Of a stretch of 64,000 nucleotides of DNA, positions 8,902-17,185 are shown one piece after another. The notes beneath the pieces are model-generated. The model was given only the letters and a program-made list of their open reading frames with translations, was not told the DNA's origin and ran no database searches. The stretch lies in the NCBI GenBank assembly GCA_913058335.1, contig CAJXPX010000008.1, positions 1 through 64,000 of the forward strand, in the 5' to 3' direction. The DNA is from an uncultured Hyphomonadaceae bacterium. GTDB taxonomy: Bacteria > Pseudomonadota > Alphaproteobacteria > Caulobacterales > Maricaulaceae. Made by a program: the position numbers and the translations under genes. Within the stretch, counting starts at the first letter, position 1, and each line of letters starts with the position of its first letter.

Positions 8902-10827
8902 GTGCTGAATACCGCCTTCAGAGTTTTAATATCCGTCCGCTCAAAGCTGTTTTTTGTCTTTTTAACAATGGCGAGCTTATTGGCTCTGCTGGGTGGCTAT
9001 GCTTTTTACGCCATTTCCACGACCGGCGCCGTAGTGGAATATACTTATGACCGGCCTCTTATGGCGATTAATTATGCCCGAGCCGCCGGGCAGACATTTG
9101 CCCAAATGGAAAGGGATATTGGCAATGAGGCAGATTTAAAAAGTCTAGAGAAACGCCTGGAAGTCTTTCAAAGCGACCTTGCCGTTGCGCGCGAGAGATC
9201 CATATCCGAACGGGCGGAGAGTCACTTTGCGCAGGTGGAAACTCTTTCCAGTCAATGGGCAGAAAGTTTTCTGTCAGCGCCGACCGGGCTGAATCTGACG
9301 CGCAACATAATAACGGAAGAGTCTCAGCGCCAGACACAAGGAAGATTGTCCCATCAGATTGAAGAAGAGCTTGATACGATTGTGGAGCTTCAGACCAATG
9401 AAAGTTTCCGCAATCGGGAAAGCGCCGTAAATGGCATTGATAAGGTCGAGCGGTATTCTCTTATGGCGACGGGCCTCGCCTTGGCGCTATCTGTCCTTTT
9501 GGCCAGCTGGTTGAGCGTAACCATCATCAAGCCTCTCAAAGCCGCCGCCCAGGCGGCGCGGAAAATTTCTGCCGGAGATCTGAACACACAAATCCCCAAG
9601 GGCGGAGATGATGAGACCGGAGCCCTATTGAAAACACTCAGCTCTATGCAGGATAATATTCGCGGCCGCGTGGATCTGGAACAATCTGCGCGCGCCCTCG
9701 CCCAGACGCGACTGGTTGAATCTTTAGAGAACTCTAAGGACGCTATTGTTCTGACCGATGCGAATGAGCGGATTATTGCCGTGAATAATCAGGTGCGCAC
9801 CCTGTTCCCGCCGCTTGTCAACGCAAACCTGCTTAATGCGGAACTACAAACCTATTTCCACCGCAGCGGCGTCCCAAAGCATATTCCCCATATATATGAC
9901 GAGGTGCAAAATGAAATTCGATCCGCCGAGGGCCGGTGGGCGAGAATTAACGCTTTTGATACGGCAGAAGGCGGGCGGCTCATTCTCTGGACGGATATTA
10001 CAGCCGCTAAAAAGGCCCATCAGAATCTGACGATTTCCAAAGATGAAACCGAAGCGGCCCACGCCAAAACGCTTTTTCTGGCGGCGATGAGTCATGAGTT
10101 ACTAACCCCGCTCAATGCCGTCATTGGATTCGCAGACGCAATGGCCATGCAGCACAAGCGAAGCGGGAATGACCAAAAACAACTTGAAATGTGTCAGATT
10201 ATCTCCCGAAACGGAGATCAGGTTTTAAAAATTGTTCAGGATGTTTTGAATATTGCCGATACGGCCAATACAAAAATTCTGTCGGCGAGCCAAGAAATCG
10301 TCGATTTGAAAGAGGTTGTTACATTTTGCCTGAAAACCATCGCCAAAGACATGCAGCCAAAACAATTGCGGCTCCTTTGGAACAGCCAAATGGCTCCGGT
10401 AAAGGTTCGCGGAGACCGTGTTCACCTGCAACAGGCCGTTCTCCATCTTTTATCCAATGCCGTTAAGTTCAATCATCCTGGCGGGCGTATCAAGGTCAAT
10501 ATCCGTCTTCAGGCCGACAGCTCCGTTGCAATTGATGTCATTGACGACGGCATCGGAATCAAGGCCGAAGACCTTGCGCGGATGATTGAGCCCTTTGAAC
10601 AAGCCGATAAAAGTTATTCAAGGCGCTATGAAGGCGCAGGGCTCGGCCTGTCCGTTGTCCAAAAAATCATGGCCTTTCACAGCGGAGAATTGCAACTTCG
10701 CTCTGCTTTTGGAAAAGGGACATGCGCGACGCTTCTTCTGCCAAAGGCGTATCAAGAAAGCCCCGCTCGGCCTGTCCCAAAAGATTCCGAGAATGTTAAC
10801 GACTCTTCTATAATTTCTGCCGCATGA
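8902..10827 (+). CDS. Membrane sensor histidine kinase, paralogue copy 2
   Basis: A 641-aa tandem paralogue of the preceding kinase with the same layout: two membrane helices, HAMP, PAS-like, HisKA and ATPase domains. Long identical stretches in the first 40 residues, HAMP and ATPase domains show recent duplication, while the periplasmic part differs more. The GTG start follows TAGGAGG at 7 nt. The phospho-acceptor is His398, but the H box reads SHELLTPL: the nearly invariant Arg after HEL is Leu. The N, G1, F and G2 boxes are retained. The last codons overlap the cupredoxin ATG by 4 nt. Confidence 0.92.
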   Translation: MLNTAFRVLISVRSKLFFVFLTMASLLALLGGYAFYAISTTGAVVEYTYDRPLMAINYARAAGQTFAQMERDIGNEADLKSLEKRLEVFQSDLAVARERSISERAESHFAQVETLSSQWAESFLSAPTGLNLTRNIITEESQRQTQGRLSHQIEEELDTIVELQTNESFRNRESAVNGIDKVERYSLMATGLALALSVLLASWLSVTIIKPLKAAAQAARKISAGDLNTQIPKGGDDETGALLKTLSSMQDNIRGRVDLEQSARALAQTRLVESLENSKDAIVLTDANERIIAVNNQVRTLFPPLVNANLLNAELQTYFHRSGVPKHIPHIYDEVQNEIRSAEGRWARINAFDTAEGGRLILWTDITAAKKAHQNLTISKDETEAAHAKTLFLAAMSHELLTPLNAVIGFADAMAMQHKRSGNDQKQLEMCQIISRNGDQVLKIVQDVLNIADTANTKILSASQEIVDLKEVVTFCLKTIAKDMQPKQLRLLWNSQMAPVKVRGDRVHLQQAVLHLLSNAVKFNHPGGRIKVNIRLQADSSVAIDVIDDGIGIKAEDLARMIEPFEQADKSYSRRYEGAGLGLSVVQKIMAFHSGELQLRSAFGKGTCATLLLPKAYQESPARPVPKDSENVNDSSIISAA

Positions 10828-11156
10828 AACTAAAGCTTTCCCATTCTATTTGTCTTATCAGCCTCATAGCCTTTCCGGTTGGCGTGCTCGCACAGGCCAA
10901 TAGTGAAATTGTGATTTCGCAAAAAAAGAGAACATACGCGCCTGGTAAAGTGACTATTCAGGCCGGACAGTCCCTGAAAATAATCAATGATGATATTTTT
11001 CTGCATCACGCTTTTGTAGATTCCGACGAGATGGATTTTGATTCCGGCTCTATGGAGGAAGGGGAATCCCGAACTGTTCAGTTTAATAAAACGGGGACAT
11101 ATCAGGTCAAATGCGCCATTCACCCCAAGATGAATTTGGATGTGACTGTCGAATAA
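10824..11156 (+). CDS. Periplasmic cupredoxin-domain protein
   Basis: A 110-aa exported protein with a signal peptide (about 1-24, ending VLAQA) and a plastocyanin/azurin-type fold. Type-1 copper ligands are all present: His61 or His62 in LHHAF, Cys97, His100 and Met103 in CAIHPKM. Such proteins carry single electrons or bind copper in the periplasm; relatives are often named methylamine utilisation proteins without evidence for that role. Its ATG overlaps the kinase stop (ATGA), so it is translated with the kinase. Its redox partner is unknown. Confidence 0.87.
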   Translation: MKLKLSHSICLISLIAFPVGVLAQANSEIVISQKKRTYAPGKVTIQAGQSLKIINDDIFLHHAFVDSDEMDFDSGSMEEGESRTVQFNKTGTYQVKCAIHPKMNLDVTVE

Positions 11157-11285
11157 ATAACCTCAAAGACTATATTTCCTTTTAGCCCCGCAATCTAAGG
11201 CCGCTTTCCGCGTCTGTCATTTAACTGTTTTGAAACAGCGCTTGACGACACCTTAACACTTTGCAACAAACTTACTACGCGAAGG

Positions 11286-11337
11286 GAAGCGTCCGAATAA
11301 GAGCTCGTTGATAGCATCGGGGCGGACGGCCAACTTC
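11286..11337 (+). ncRNA. Structured leader element, unit A (hppA 5' leader)
   Basis: GAAG (11286-11289) can pair with CUUC (11334-11337). The inner stem CGUCCG (11290-11295) pairs with CGGACG (11323-11328). The 3' side carries the bulge GCCAA, and the 27-nt apical loop contains UAAGAG. The same design recurs in unit B with a different inner stem. No known riboswitch class is recognised. Confidence 0.6.
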
Positions 11338-11350
11338 ATACTCGCGAGGG

Positions 11351-11407
11351 GAAGCGTGTCCCGCCTAGGCCCGGTAAGAGGCTATGGAATTTGACACGGC
11401 CAACTTC
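11351..11407 (+). ncRNA. Structured leader element, unit B (hppA 5' leader)
   Basis: GAAG (11351-11354) can pair with CUUC (11404-11407). The inner stem CGUGUC (11355-11360) pairs with GACACG (11393-11398). The same GCCAA bulge and AUA tail as in unit A are present, and the 32-nt loop again has UAAGAG. The inner stem differs from unit A on both strands in a compensatory way. This supports an RNA structure rather than a DNA repeat. Confidence 0.6.
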
Positions 11408-11492
11408 ATAACATTGCCGGACCAACCTGCGACCAAATATGGCGCGAGGGGACATCTATTTTGGCACCCGGCGAAAGCAAAGGGAGGTTGTT

Positions 11493-13625
11493 ATGACACT
11501 CTATTTAATTCTTTTGGCGGGGCTGCTCGCCGTGGCGTATGGGTTTTTTACCCGCGCCGGGCTGATGAAAGCCTCAACCGGGACAGACCGCATGAACGAA
11601 ATCGCAGGCGCGATCCAGGAAGGCGCGAAAGCCTATCTCAACAAACAATATAAGACGATCGCCATTGTCGGCGTGGTTGTCGCGATTCTACTCTTCATCC
11701 TGTTCCGCAACTGGATTGCCCCTGTTGGCTTTATTCTCGGTGCGGTTCTTTCAGGCGCGGCCGGGTATATCGGGATGCTCGTTTCGGTGCAGGCGAATGT
11801 GCGCACCACAGAAGCGTCCCGCGAGTCGCTGGGCGCCGGTCTTAGAGTTGCGTTTAAAGCGGGCGCAATTACAGGAATGCTTGTGGCCGGATTGGCGCTT
11901 TTGGGTATTGCCGGATTCTTCTGGCTTCTGACCGAAGCGCTGGGAATATCCTATGACTCCCGCGATGTTATTGATGGCTTGATTTCGCTGTCGCTTGGCG
12001 CGTCTCTGATTTCTGTCTTTGCCCGTCTTGGCGGCGGTATCTTTACCAAAGGCGCGGATGTAGGCGGCGATCTGGTCGGGAAAGTCGAAGCCGGGATTCC
12101 GGAAGACGACCCCCGAAACCCCGCGACTATCGCGGATAATGTCGGCGATAATGTCGGTGACTGCGCAGGTATGGCTGCGGATTTGTTCGAGACTTACGTT
12201 GTAACGCTCGCCGCTACAATGGTGCTCGCCGCTATCCTGTTTGCGGGAGACGCCCTTTCTATACTGCGCCGGGACATGATGATGCTTCCGCTCGCGATTG
12301 GGGGAGTCTGTATCGTAACCTCTATTATCGGTACGTTTTTTGTTAAACTTTCCAAAGGCTCCGAAAATGTCATGGGCGCTCTTTATAAAGGGCTGATTGT
12401 GACGGGCGTTCTTTCCGTCCTCGCTATAGCCGGAGTCATTTATCTCATGCTTGGCTTTGGCGAGATCAGAGGGTCAGACACTTTGGCAAATCCAAGCGGG
12501 TTTTCTGGGATGGACCTGTTAATTTGCGGCGTCATCGGTCTGTTGATTACCGGTCTTATTGTTATGATTACTGAGTTTTATACGGGGACAAAATATCGCC
12601 CTGTAAAATCCGTCGCGGCGGCATCTGAGTCCGGACACGGGACAAATGTTATCCAAGGACTAGCCGTCTCTATGGAGGCCACGGCGGTTCCGGCCCTAAT
12701 CATTATTGCCGGCATTATCGCCACCTACTCATTGGGCGGGTTGTTCGGCATTGCCATTGCCGTGACAGCCATGCTCGGCGTGGCCGGCATGATTGTCGCG
12801 CTAGACGCGTTTGGCCCCGTTACGGATAATGCCGGCGGCATTGCTGAAATGGCCGAACTGGAACCGGAAGTCCGCAACACAACGGACAGGCTTGATGCGG
12901 TCGGTAATACGACGAAAGCTGTGACGAAAGGCTATGCGATTGGTTCTGCCGGTCTTGGCGCCCTTGTCCTCTTTGCGGCCTACACGCAGGACATTGCCTT
13001 CTTCTCAAGTCAAACAGGCAATCCTTTGAGCGGAGCGGTGGCAGATTTTAGCCTGACCAATCCCTATGTTGTTGTCGGCCTCTTATTCGGCGGATTGCTG
13101 CCTTACCTCTTTGGGGCCTGGGCAATGCAGTCTGTAGGACGCGCCGCCGCCTCCATCGTTGAGGAAGTCCGGCGTCAATTCAAAGCCGATCCCGGCATTA
13201 TGAAGGGCACCAGCCGCCCGGATTATGCCAAGGCCGTGGATCTGCTGACGGGGGCAGCGATCAAAGAAATGATCAAGCCATCTCTCCTGCCCATCCTGTC
13301 TCCGATTGCGCTGTTCTTTGCGGTTCAGCTTGTGGCCGGGACGGAGAATGCTTTGGCTTCACTTGGGGCGATGTTAATGGGCGTAATCGTGACGGGTCTC
13401 TTTGTGGCGCTCTCCATGACCGCCGGCGGCGGGGCGTGGGATAATGCCAAGAAATATATTGAGGACGGAAATCACGGTGGCAAGGGCTCCGAAGCCCATA
13501 AAGCCGCAGTGACGGGCGACACGGTTGGGGATCCTTATAAGGATACGGCCGGACCCGCTGTTAACCCGATGATCAAAATTACAAATATAATTGCAATTTT
13601 GCTCTTGGCAGTGCTCGCGCATTGA
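11493..13625 (+). CDS. hppA: Membrane-bound proton-translocating pyrophosphatase
   Basis: Hydrolyses pyrophosphate and pumps protons across the inner membrane. It has about 16 hydrophobic segments. The substrate-binding loops are seen: [11 protein letters not shown] with the following [20 protein letters not shown] region, and C-terminally the [14 protein letters not shown] signature. The ATG at 11493 is preferred over an in-frame start 54 nt upstream because AGGGAGG lies 5 nt before it and the extra residues would be charged and non-membrane; this gives 710 aa. The residue choice between K+-dependent and K+-independent subtypes was not resolved by eye. A structured leader precedes it and a terminator follows. 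Confidence 0.96.
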   Translation: MTLYLILLAGLLAVAYGFFTRAGLMKASTGTDRMNEIAGAIQEGAKAYLNKQYKTIAIVGVVVAILLFILFRNWIAPVGFILGAVLSGAAGYIGMLVSVQANVRTTEASRESLGAGLRVAFKAGAITGMLVAGLALLGIAGFFWLLTEALGISYDSRDVIDGLISLSLGASLISVFARLGGGIFTKGADVGGDLVGKVEAGIPEDDPRNPATIADNVGDNVGDCAGMAADLFETYVVTLAATMVLAAILFAGDALSILRRDMMMLPLAIGGVCIVTSIIGTFFVKLSKGSENVMGALYKGLIVTGVLSVLAIAGVIYLMLGFGEIRGSDTLANPSGFSGMDLLICGVIGLLITGLIVMITEFYTGTKYRPVKSVAAASESGHGTNVIQGLAVSMEATAVPALIIIAGIIATYSLGGLFGIAIAVTAMLGVAGMIVALDAFGPVTDNAGGIAEMAELEPEVRNTTDRLDAVGNTTKAVTKGYAIGSAGLGALVLFAAYTQDIAFFSSQTGNPLSGAVADFSLTNPYVVVGLLFGGLLPYLFGAWAMQSVGRAAASIVEEVRRQFKADPGIMKGTSRPDYAKAVDLLTGAAIKEMIKPSLLPILSPIALFFAVQLVAGTENALASLGAMLMGVIVTGLFVALSMTAGGGAWDNAKKYIEDGNHGGKGSEAHKAAVTGDTVGDPYKDTAGPAVNPMIKITNIIAILLLAVLAH

Positions 13626-13674
13626 TTTAACAAAAACGTCATAATCATAGTCTCGCAAAGACGAGGGGAGAACG

Positions 13675-13704
13675 CCCCGCTTCTTCGGAAGCGGGGTTTT
13701 ATTT
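13675..13704 (+). terminator. Intrinsic terminator after hppA
   Basis: A 9-bp stem CCCCGCTTC/GAAGCGGGG (13675-13683 and 13688-13696) with a TTCG loop is followed by TTTTATTTT. Confidence 0.93.
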
Positions 13705-13777
13705 TGCCGAGACATTAATGTTACTGTAAGCCCTCAGTTGGCCAGTAAACTTTATGTTTGATACTTTGGAGCCCAAG

Positions 13778-13948
13778 ATGTTTAAACCGCTCAGCTTCCT
13801 GATAATATTCCCATTGGCATTGCTCCTGTTGTTATTGCCTATGATACTTAGGGCGGGCATTTCGGATTTTTCCAAAGGAGCTCTCATTGGCATCCTATTA
13901 GGCTTGGCCCTTATCGCGCTGGTCAAAGGCAAAAAAAAAGCCCGCTAA
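13778..13948 (+). CDS. Small two-span membrane protein
   Basis: A 56-aa protein with two hydrophobic stretches (about 4-23 and 31-49) and a basic tail ending KGKKKAR. An in-frame ATG at 13754 exists, but the ATG at 13778 has TTGGAG 8 nt upstream and is preferred. It lies between the hppA terminator and a weak hairpin, so it would be its own unit. No family is recognised. Confidence 0.55.
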   Translation: MFKPLSFLIIFPLALLLLLLPMILRAGISDFSKGALIGILLGLALIALVKGKKKAR

Positions 13949-13970
13949 AATTAATTAGCAGGCTTAATAA
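13936..13970 (+). terminator. Possible weak terminator after the small membrane protein
   Basis: The sequence GCCCGCTAA...TTAGCAGGC forms a stem with one mismatch just past the stop, with an A-run before and a short T-containing tail after. It would serve the minus strand (end of the hydrolase gene) as well or better. Confidence 0.35.
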
Positions 13971-13991
13971 ACTCTATTCTGGCTTATCTAA

Positions 13992-14972
13992 TCAGTCAGA
14001 TATTTCCGCGTTCACAGCCTCATAAAAGGCTTCGGGTTGATCCAGCATAATGAAGTGAAAACTATTGTCGATGACTTCAATATCTACATTTGGAGCGGCT
14101 TCATATTGCGCTTCATAGAGTGCTCGAACCTGGTCTTTTTCTGTGCCCATTTGGGGATCGAAGGGAACGAGAACCGTAACGTCTTGCGTCAAATTCCCGA
14201 TCTCTGTTCGTAGATCACTTCCCATTAATTCGCCCATCATAGTGGCCACTGTGCCTTGGTCTGAGGCTTCGCCCCATTCCTTCAATGCGGGCATGGTTTC
14301 GGGCTTATTCGACATGCGGTTAAAGCTGGCTTGTTGTTGGGCGTCAAATTGTTCGCGAGGCAGATTCGCGAGTTGTTGTGTCATTTGCTGCGCCATATTA
14401 GCTGCCATTTCCGGCGTGGCTTCGGGCATGTAAAGTCCTGCCACATAAGGCAGGCTGTCGACGATAACCAGTTCATCTATTTCATTCGGATGGTCGAGGG
14501 CGGCGCGCATAGCCACGAAACCGCCCAGAGAATGTCCGATAAGCACTGTGTCGTTTCCAGCTTCAGCCGCGAGATGCGCTGCAATATCGTCGCCAATTTT
14601 CTCGGCGGAAATATCTGATACTGGGTCAGCGCCAGCAAAGCCCGCGACTTGTACAACGCGCAGGTCATAATCAGACATCGCTTCAATTGTTCCGTCCCAA
14701 ACGTCATCGCTGGAGGCGAGGCCTGGTATCAAGACCAGCGTTCTGCCGTCCGGGTTTCCGGCGCGGGTGACAGCTATTGAAGAAGCGGCTTCGGTTTCTT
14801 GCGTCTGCGTTTCCGGCGCGTCGTCCATCGCAGGAGTCATGTCCCCTTCGGTCATTTCCGTCTCAGTCACTTGATCCGTATCCGTTGAGGTGTCTGATCC
14901 CGTATCCGGGCCGCAAGCCACGAGAAAACCCGCCAAGACTGTACAAATGATAGTTGAATTTAAATAGCGCAT
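13992..14972 (-). CDS. Lipoprotein alpha/beta hydrolase
   Basis: A 326-aa alpha/beta-fold hydrolase anchored as a lipoprotein: signal peptide with the lipobox FLVAC and Cys20. A Thr/Glu/Asp-rich linker (about 21-65) separates the anchor from the enzyme. The nucleophile is Ser148 in GHSLGG and the likely catalytic His is His306 near the C-terminus (NSFHF). The oxyanion region is IPGLASS. An esterase or lipase acting in the periplasm or at the outer membrane is likely; the substrate is unknown. It is monocistronic, with the XRE regulator gene ending about 35 nt upstream on the same strand. Confidence 0.85.
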   Translation of the reverse strand: MRYLNSTIICTVLAGFLVACGPDTGSDTSTDTDQVTETEMTEGDMTPAMDDAPETQTQETEAASSIAVTRAGNPDGRTLVLIPGLASSDDVWDGTIEAMSDYDLRVVQVAGFAGADPVSDISAEKIGDDIAAHLAAEAGNDTVLIGHSLGGFVAMRAALDHPNEIDELVIVDSLPYVAGLYMPEATPEMAANMAQQMTQQLANLPREQFDAQQQASFNRMSNKPETMPALKEWGEASDQGTVATMMGELMGSDLRTEIGNLTQDVTVLVPFDPQMGTEKDQVRALYEAQYEAAPNVDIEVIDNSFHFIMLDQPEAFYEAVNAEISD

Positions 14973-15007
14973 AATATGTTCCTTTTTTAATCTACTTATA
15001 AACCGGA

Positions 15008-15202
15008 TTAAGGTTCCGGGGTGAATATAATTTCAATTGACGCGTCAAAAACACGAGCAATTTTAAAAGCAAGATCCAGACTCGGGTCGTATTTTTCCCG
15101 CTCTATGGCAATCACGGATTGCCGCGATATACCGAGCCTTTCAGCTAAGTCTTGTTGCGACCAGCCCTGCTCTTTTCTCATCTGTTTTAATGTGTTCTTC
15201 AT
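15008..15202 (-). CDS. XRE-family helix-turn-helix regulator
   Basis: A 64-aa single-domain Cro/CI-type repressor. The helix-turn-helix spans about residues 12-35 (WSQQDLAERLGISRQ). The start at 15202 is chosen because its ATG overlaps the stop of the upstream membrane-protein gene (ATGA); longer in-frame starts would run deep into that gene. The length matches other minimal XRE regulators paired with small membrane proteins. It probably binds the two identical inverted repeats in front of the pair and represses its own operon. Confidence 0.88.
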   Translation of the reverse strand: MKNTLKQMRKEQGWSQQDLAERLGISRQSVIAIEREKYDPSLDLAFKIARVFDASIEIIFTPEP

Positions 15203-15579
15203 TTGTAACGCCGTGAGACGAGAGGCAGGCAAATCCCCCAAAGACCGACGAGAGCCGGCGTCACCCAAATCGTAGGAAGGGCGGGCCAGCCGGCATTTTC
15301 CCCAAACCCCCAAATAATGGCCGCCAGGCCAAGGATTAATGCCCCCAAAGCAAAGGCCTCGGAATGGATACGCTGGAAATATTCATCCATGCGCCGATAT
15401 TGACGGATAATCGCCCAAAATCCCAAAAGCAGCGGTATCGTCGGCAAAAGCTCCCATACCCCCCATCCGCTTTCGGGCCGGGTCGCGACCACGCCCGATA
15501 GAACTATGACATAGAGGATCATCGATCCCCCAAATTCAATAAAATATGGCTTCATATTATTTGACGATGCCTTCTTCAT
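15199..15579 (-). CDS. Four-span membrane protein paired with the XRE regulator
   Basis: A 126-aa protein with about four hydrophobic segments (roughly 15-34, 42-60, 78-97 and 100-119) and the charged motif RQYRRMDEYFQRIHSEAFA between the second and third. The ATG at 15579 follows GGAGGTATATC, whereas the longer in-frame start at 15672 would run through the promoter and operators. It overlaps the regulator gene by 4 nt. Such XRE/membrane pairs are common, but the function of the membrane partner is not known to me. It may sense the signal that relieves repression (inference). Confidence 0.8.
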   Translation of the reverse strand: MKKASSNNMKPYFIEFGGSMILYVIVLSGVVATRPESGWGVWELLPTIPLLLGFWAIIRQYRRMDEYFQRIHSEAFALGALILGLAAIIWGFGENAGWPALPTIWVTPALVGLWGICLPLVSRRYK

Positions 15580-15594
15580 GATATACCTCCGTTT

Positions 15595-15650
15595 TGTAAA
15601 GTGACCTTTACATAAACAGTGGGCATAGAAATGTAAAGGGTGCTTTACAT
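15595..15650 (-). promoter_or_regulatory. Twin operator and promoter of the membrane/XRE operon
   Basis: Two inverted repeats of the form TGTAAAG-N4-CTTTACA lie at 15595-15612 and 15632-15649; the second extends to 8-bp arms (15631-15650). Their centres are 37 bp apart. On the minus strand TTTACA in the upstream repeat and TATGTA at the edge of the downstream repeat are 17 bp apart. They would serve as -35 and -10 boxes covered by bound repressor. Confidence 0.75.
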
Positions 15651-15679
15651 AAAAAAAGCGCCGCTTTTTCAAACGGCGC
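15651..15679 (-). terminator. Intrinsic terminator after the pirin gene
   Basis: On the minus strand a GCGCCG/CGGCGC stem (15674-15679 and 15658-15663) is followed by seven T residues. It sits directly upstream of the operator of the next operon. Confidence 0.85.
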
Positions 15680-15703
15680 CTTAGACGTTATTTTGATGTC
15701 ACC

Positions 15704-16462
15704 TTACGGCCACATATCGAAATAAACGAACTCTGCGTTTACTCCTTTGGTAAATTCCACCCGGCCACCCTTTTGAATGGCGAGGCCGTCGCCGCGTCTC
15801 AGCTCTTGGCCGTTTACGGCAACCTCACCGCGCGCCACTTGAATCCAGGCGCCGTGTCCCTCCGATAGAGTTGTCTCGATGGACTGGCCTGCATCCAGAG
15901 TGGCGGCATAAATATTGGCATTTGATTTAATTCGCATAGAGTCTCCGTGCCCATCATGCGATAAAAACAAAGCCAGCTTTCCGTCTTTTTCTTCGGCCGT
16001 AAGATCCTTTGTTTCATATCGAGGCGTTTCGTTTTTCACATTAGGCAAAAGCCATATTTGCAAAAGATGAACTTGCTCTGTTTCACTCGGATTATATTCG
16101 GAATGCCGGACACCCGTTCCGGCGCTCATATATTGAACGCCGCCAGCCGAAACCGTCGATCCATTCCCCATAGAATCTTTATGGGCAAGCGCCCCGTCCA
16201 ATATGTAAGAAAATATCTCCATATTATCGTGGGGATGGGTGGGGAATCCTTTTCCGCCGTCAATATAATCGTCATTGATAACCCGCAAAGGACCGAAGCC
16301 CATATGCGCCGGATCATGATATTGCGAAAATGAAAAACTATATGAGGTTTTCAGCCAACCATGATCGGCTTTTCCGCGCTCTTCTGCCGGACGTAAATGC
16401 AACCCGCCTGCCAAGGCTATTTGTGTGTCGGTTCCGGCTTCTGATCTCTGTTGAATAGTCAT
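15704..16462 (-). CDS. Pirin family protein
   Basis: A bicupin of the pirin family, 252 aa; some members (YhhW) have quercetin 2,3-dioxygenase activity. Metal ligands are in the N-terminal cupin: the FPTHPHDNMEI segment gives two His, and further His and Glu come from GTGVRHSEYNPSE. The C-terminal cupin lacks an obvious metal site, which is normal for pirins. It lies 23 nt after the azoreductase gene and ends at a good terminator, so the two form an operon. Detoxification of electrophiles or flavonoids is a family-based guess. Confidence 0.92.
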   Translation of the reverse strand: MTIQQRSEAGTDTQIALAGGLHLRPAEERGKADHGWLKTSYSFSFSQYHDPAHMGFGPLRVINDDYIDGGKGFPTHPHDNMEIFSYILDGALAHKDSMGNGSTVSAGGVQYMSAGTGVRHSEYNPSETEQVHLLQIWLLPNVKNETPRYETKDLTAEEKDGKLALFLSHDGHGDSMRIKSNANIYAATLDAGQSIETTLSEGHGAWIQVARGEVAVNGQELRRGDGLAIQKGGRVEFTKGVNAEFVYFDMWP

Positions 16463-16485
16463 AATTAACGCCTTTCCTAAATTTA

Positions 16486-17079
16486 CTAATCTAAACTCTC
16501 TATTGCTTTGAGAGCCTCCTCAATCTTTTCTTCCGCGCCCGCGCCTAATCCATCGGCCGCAATAAATGTGACATCCGTGATCCCTATAAATTTCAACGCA
16601 TGACGCAAATAGGGCGTTGCATAGTCTATCTCACTGCCCATCGGGGTTCCGCCGGAGGCCATCAAAATAATGGCTCGTTTACCCTCCATCAATCCCACAG
16701 GTCCGGTGTCGGTATATTTGAAGGACAGTCCGGCCCGCGCTATTAAATCTATCCAAGCCTTCAAGGCGGCGGGGATACCGAAATTATAAACCGGCATAGC
16801 GATAATGAGCGTATCGGCCTCTTTGATTTCCGCCACTAAACTATCCGAGAAGGCTAGTTTCGATATTTGAGACTCACTTCTTTGATCTGCGGGTGTAAAA
16901 TTTGCGCCAATCCACCCCTCATCGACAAAGGGTAAACTCTCGGTCAAATCTCTTTGGCTCACTTTAACCGCTCTCTTAGCAGCCAGATGATCAACGGTAT
17001 GTGTCGCAAGTTTTCGGGAAATAGATCCCGTTTTTCGCCCGCTCGCGTCAATTCGCAGTATATTTTCTATTTTAGACAT
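16486..17079 (-). CDS. azoR: FMN-dependent NADH-azoreductase
   Basis: A flavodoxin-like quinone/azo reductase of 197 aa, the usual AzoR length. Family signatures include the N-terminal phosphate loop segment ASGRKTGSISRKLA, the MPVYNFGIPAALKAWID FMN-binding segment (within about 97-113) and the GLMEGKRAIILMASGG stretch. It reduces quinones and azo compounds with NADH in the cytoplasm. It is first in an operon with pirin and divergent from a LysR gene, an arrangement typical of quinone- or electrophile-responsive loci. Confidence 0.92.
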   Translation of the reverse strand: MSKIENILRIDASGRKTGSISRKLATHTVDHLAAKRAVKVSQRDLTESLPFVDEGWIGANFTPADQRSESQISKLAFSDSLVAEIKEADTLIIAMPVYNFGIPAALKAWIDLIARAGLSFKYTDTGPVGLMEGKRAIILMASGGTPMGSEIDYATPYLRHALKFIGITDVTFIAADGLGAGAEEKIEEALKAIESLD

Positions 17080-17092
17080 AATATTTCCTTTC

Positions 17093-17121
17093 TCTGGATC
17101 TTAGATTTCTGGATCTTAGAT
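17093..17121. promoter_or_regulatory. Direct repeat in the azoR-LysR intergenic region
   Basis: The 14-mer TCTGGATCTTAGAT occurs twice (17093-17106 and 17108-17121) with a 15-bp period, between divergently transcribed azoR and the LysR gene. It may be the regulator's binding site. Confidence 0.45.
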
Positions 17122-17185
17122 AGTCTGTCGCGGAAAAAATGATTAGAGCCTTGTTATTGAAATCATTGTTGCGTATTTCAAGACA

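Larger units (their letters stand above)
11157..11492 (+). promoter_or_regulatory. Long leader region of hppA
   Basis: This 336-bp stretch has no gene. It holds two tandem structured repeats (11286-11337 and 11351-11407) and the ribosome site AGGGAGG (11481-11487) of hppA. The motif CGCGA(A/G)GGGA occurs three times, near 11278, 11343 and 11443. The last copy lacks the partner sequence seen in the first two. Confidence 0.6.

Noticed and set aside
11278-11450. Fluoride or c-di-GMP riboswitch in the hppA leader
   Set aside because: The conserved core sequences that I recall for these classes are absent. The tandem GCCAA-bulged stems do not match them.
11439-11492. 18-codon N-terminal extension of hppA
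   Set aside because: It would put charged residues before the first helix. The ATG at 11493 has a strong AGGGAGG site.
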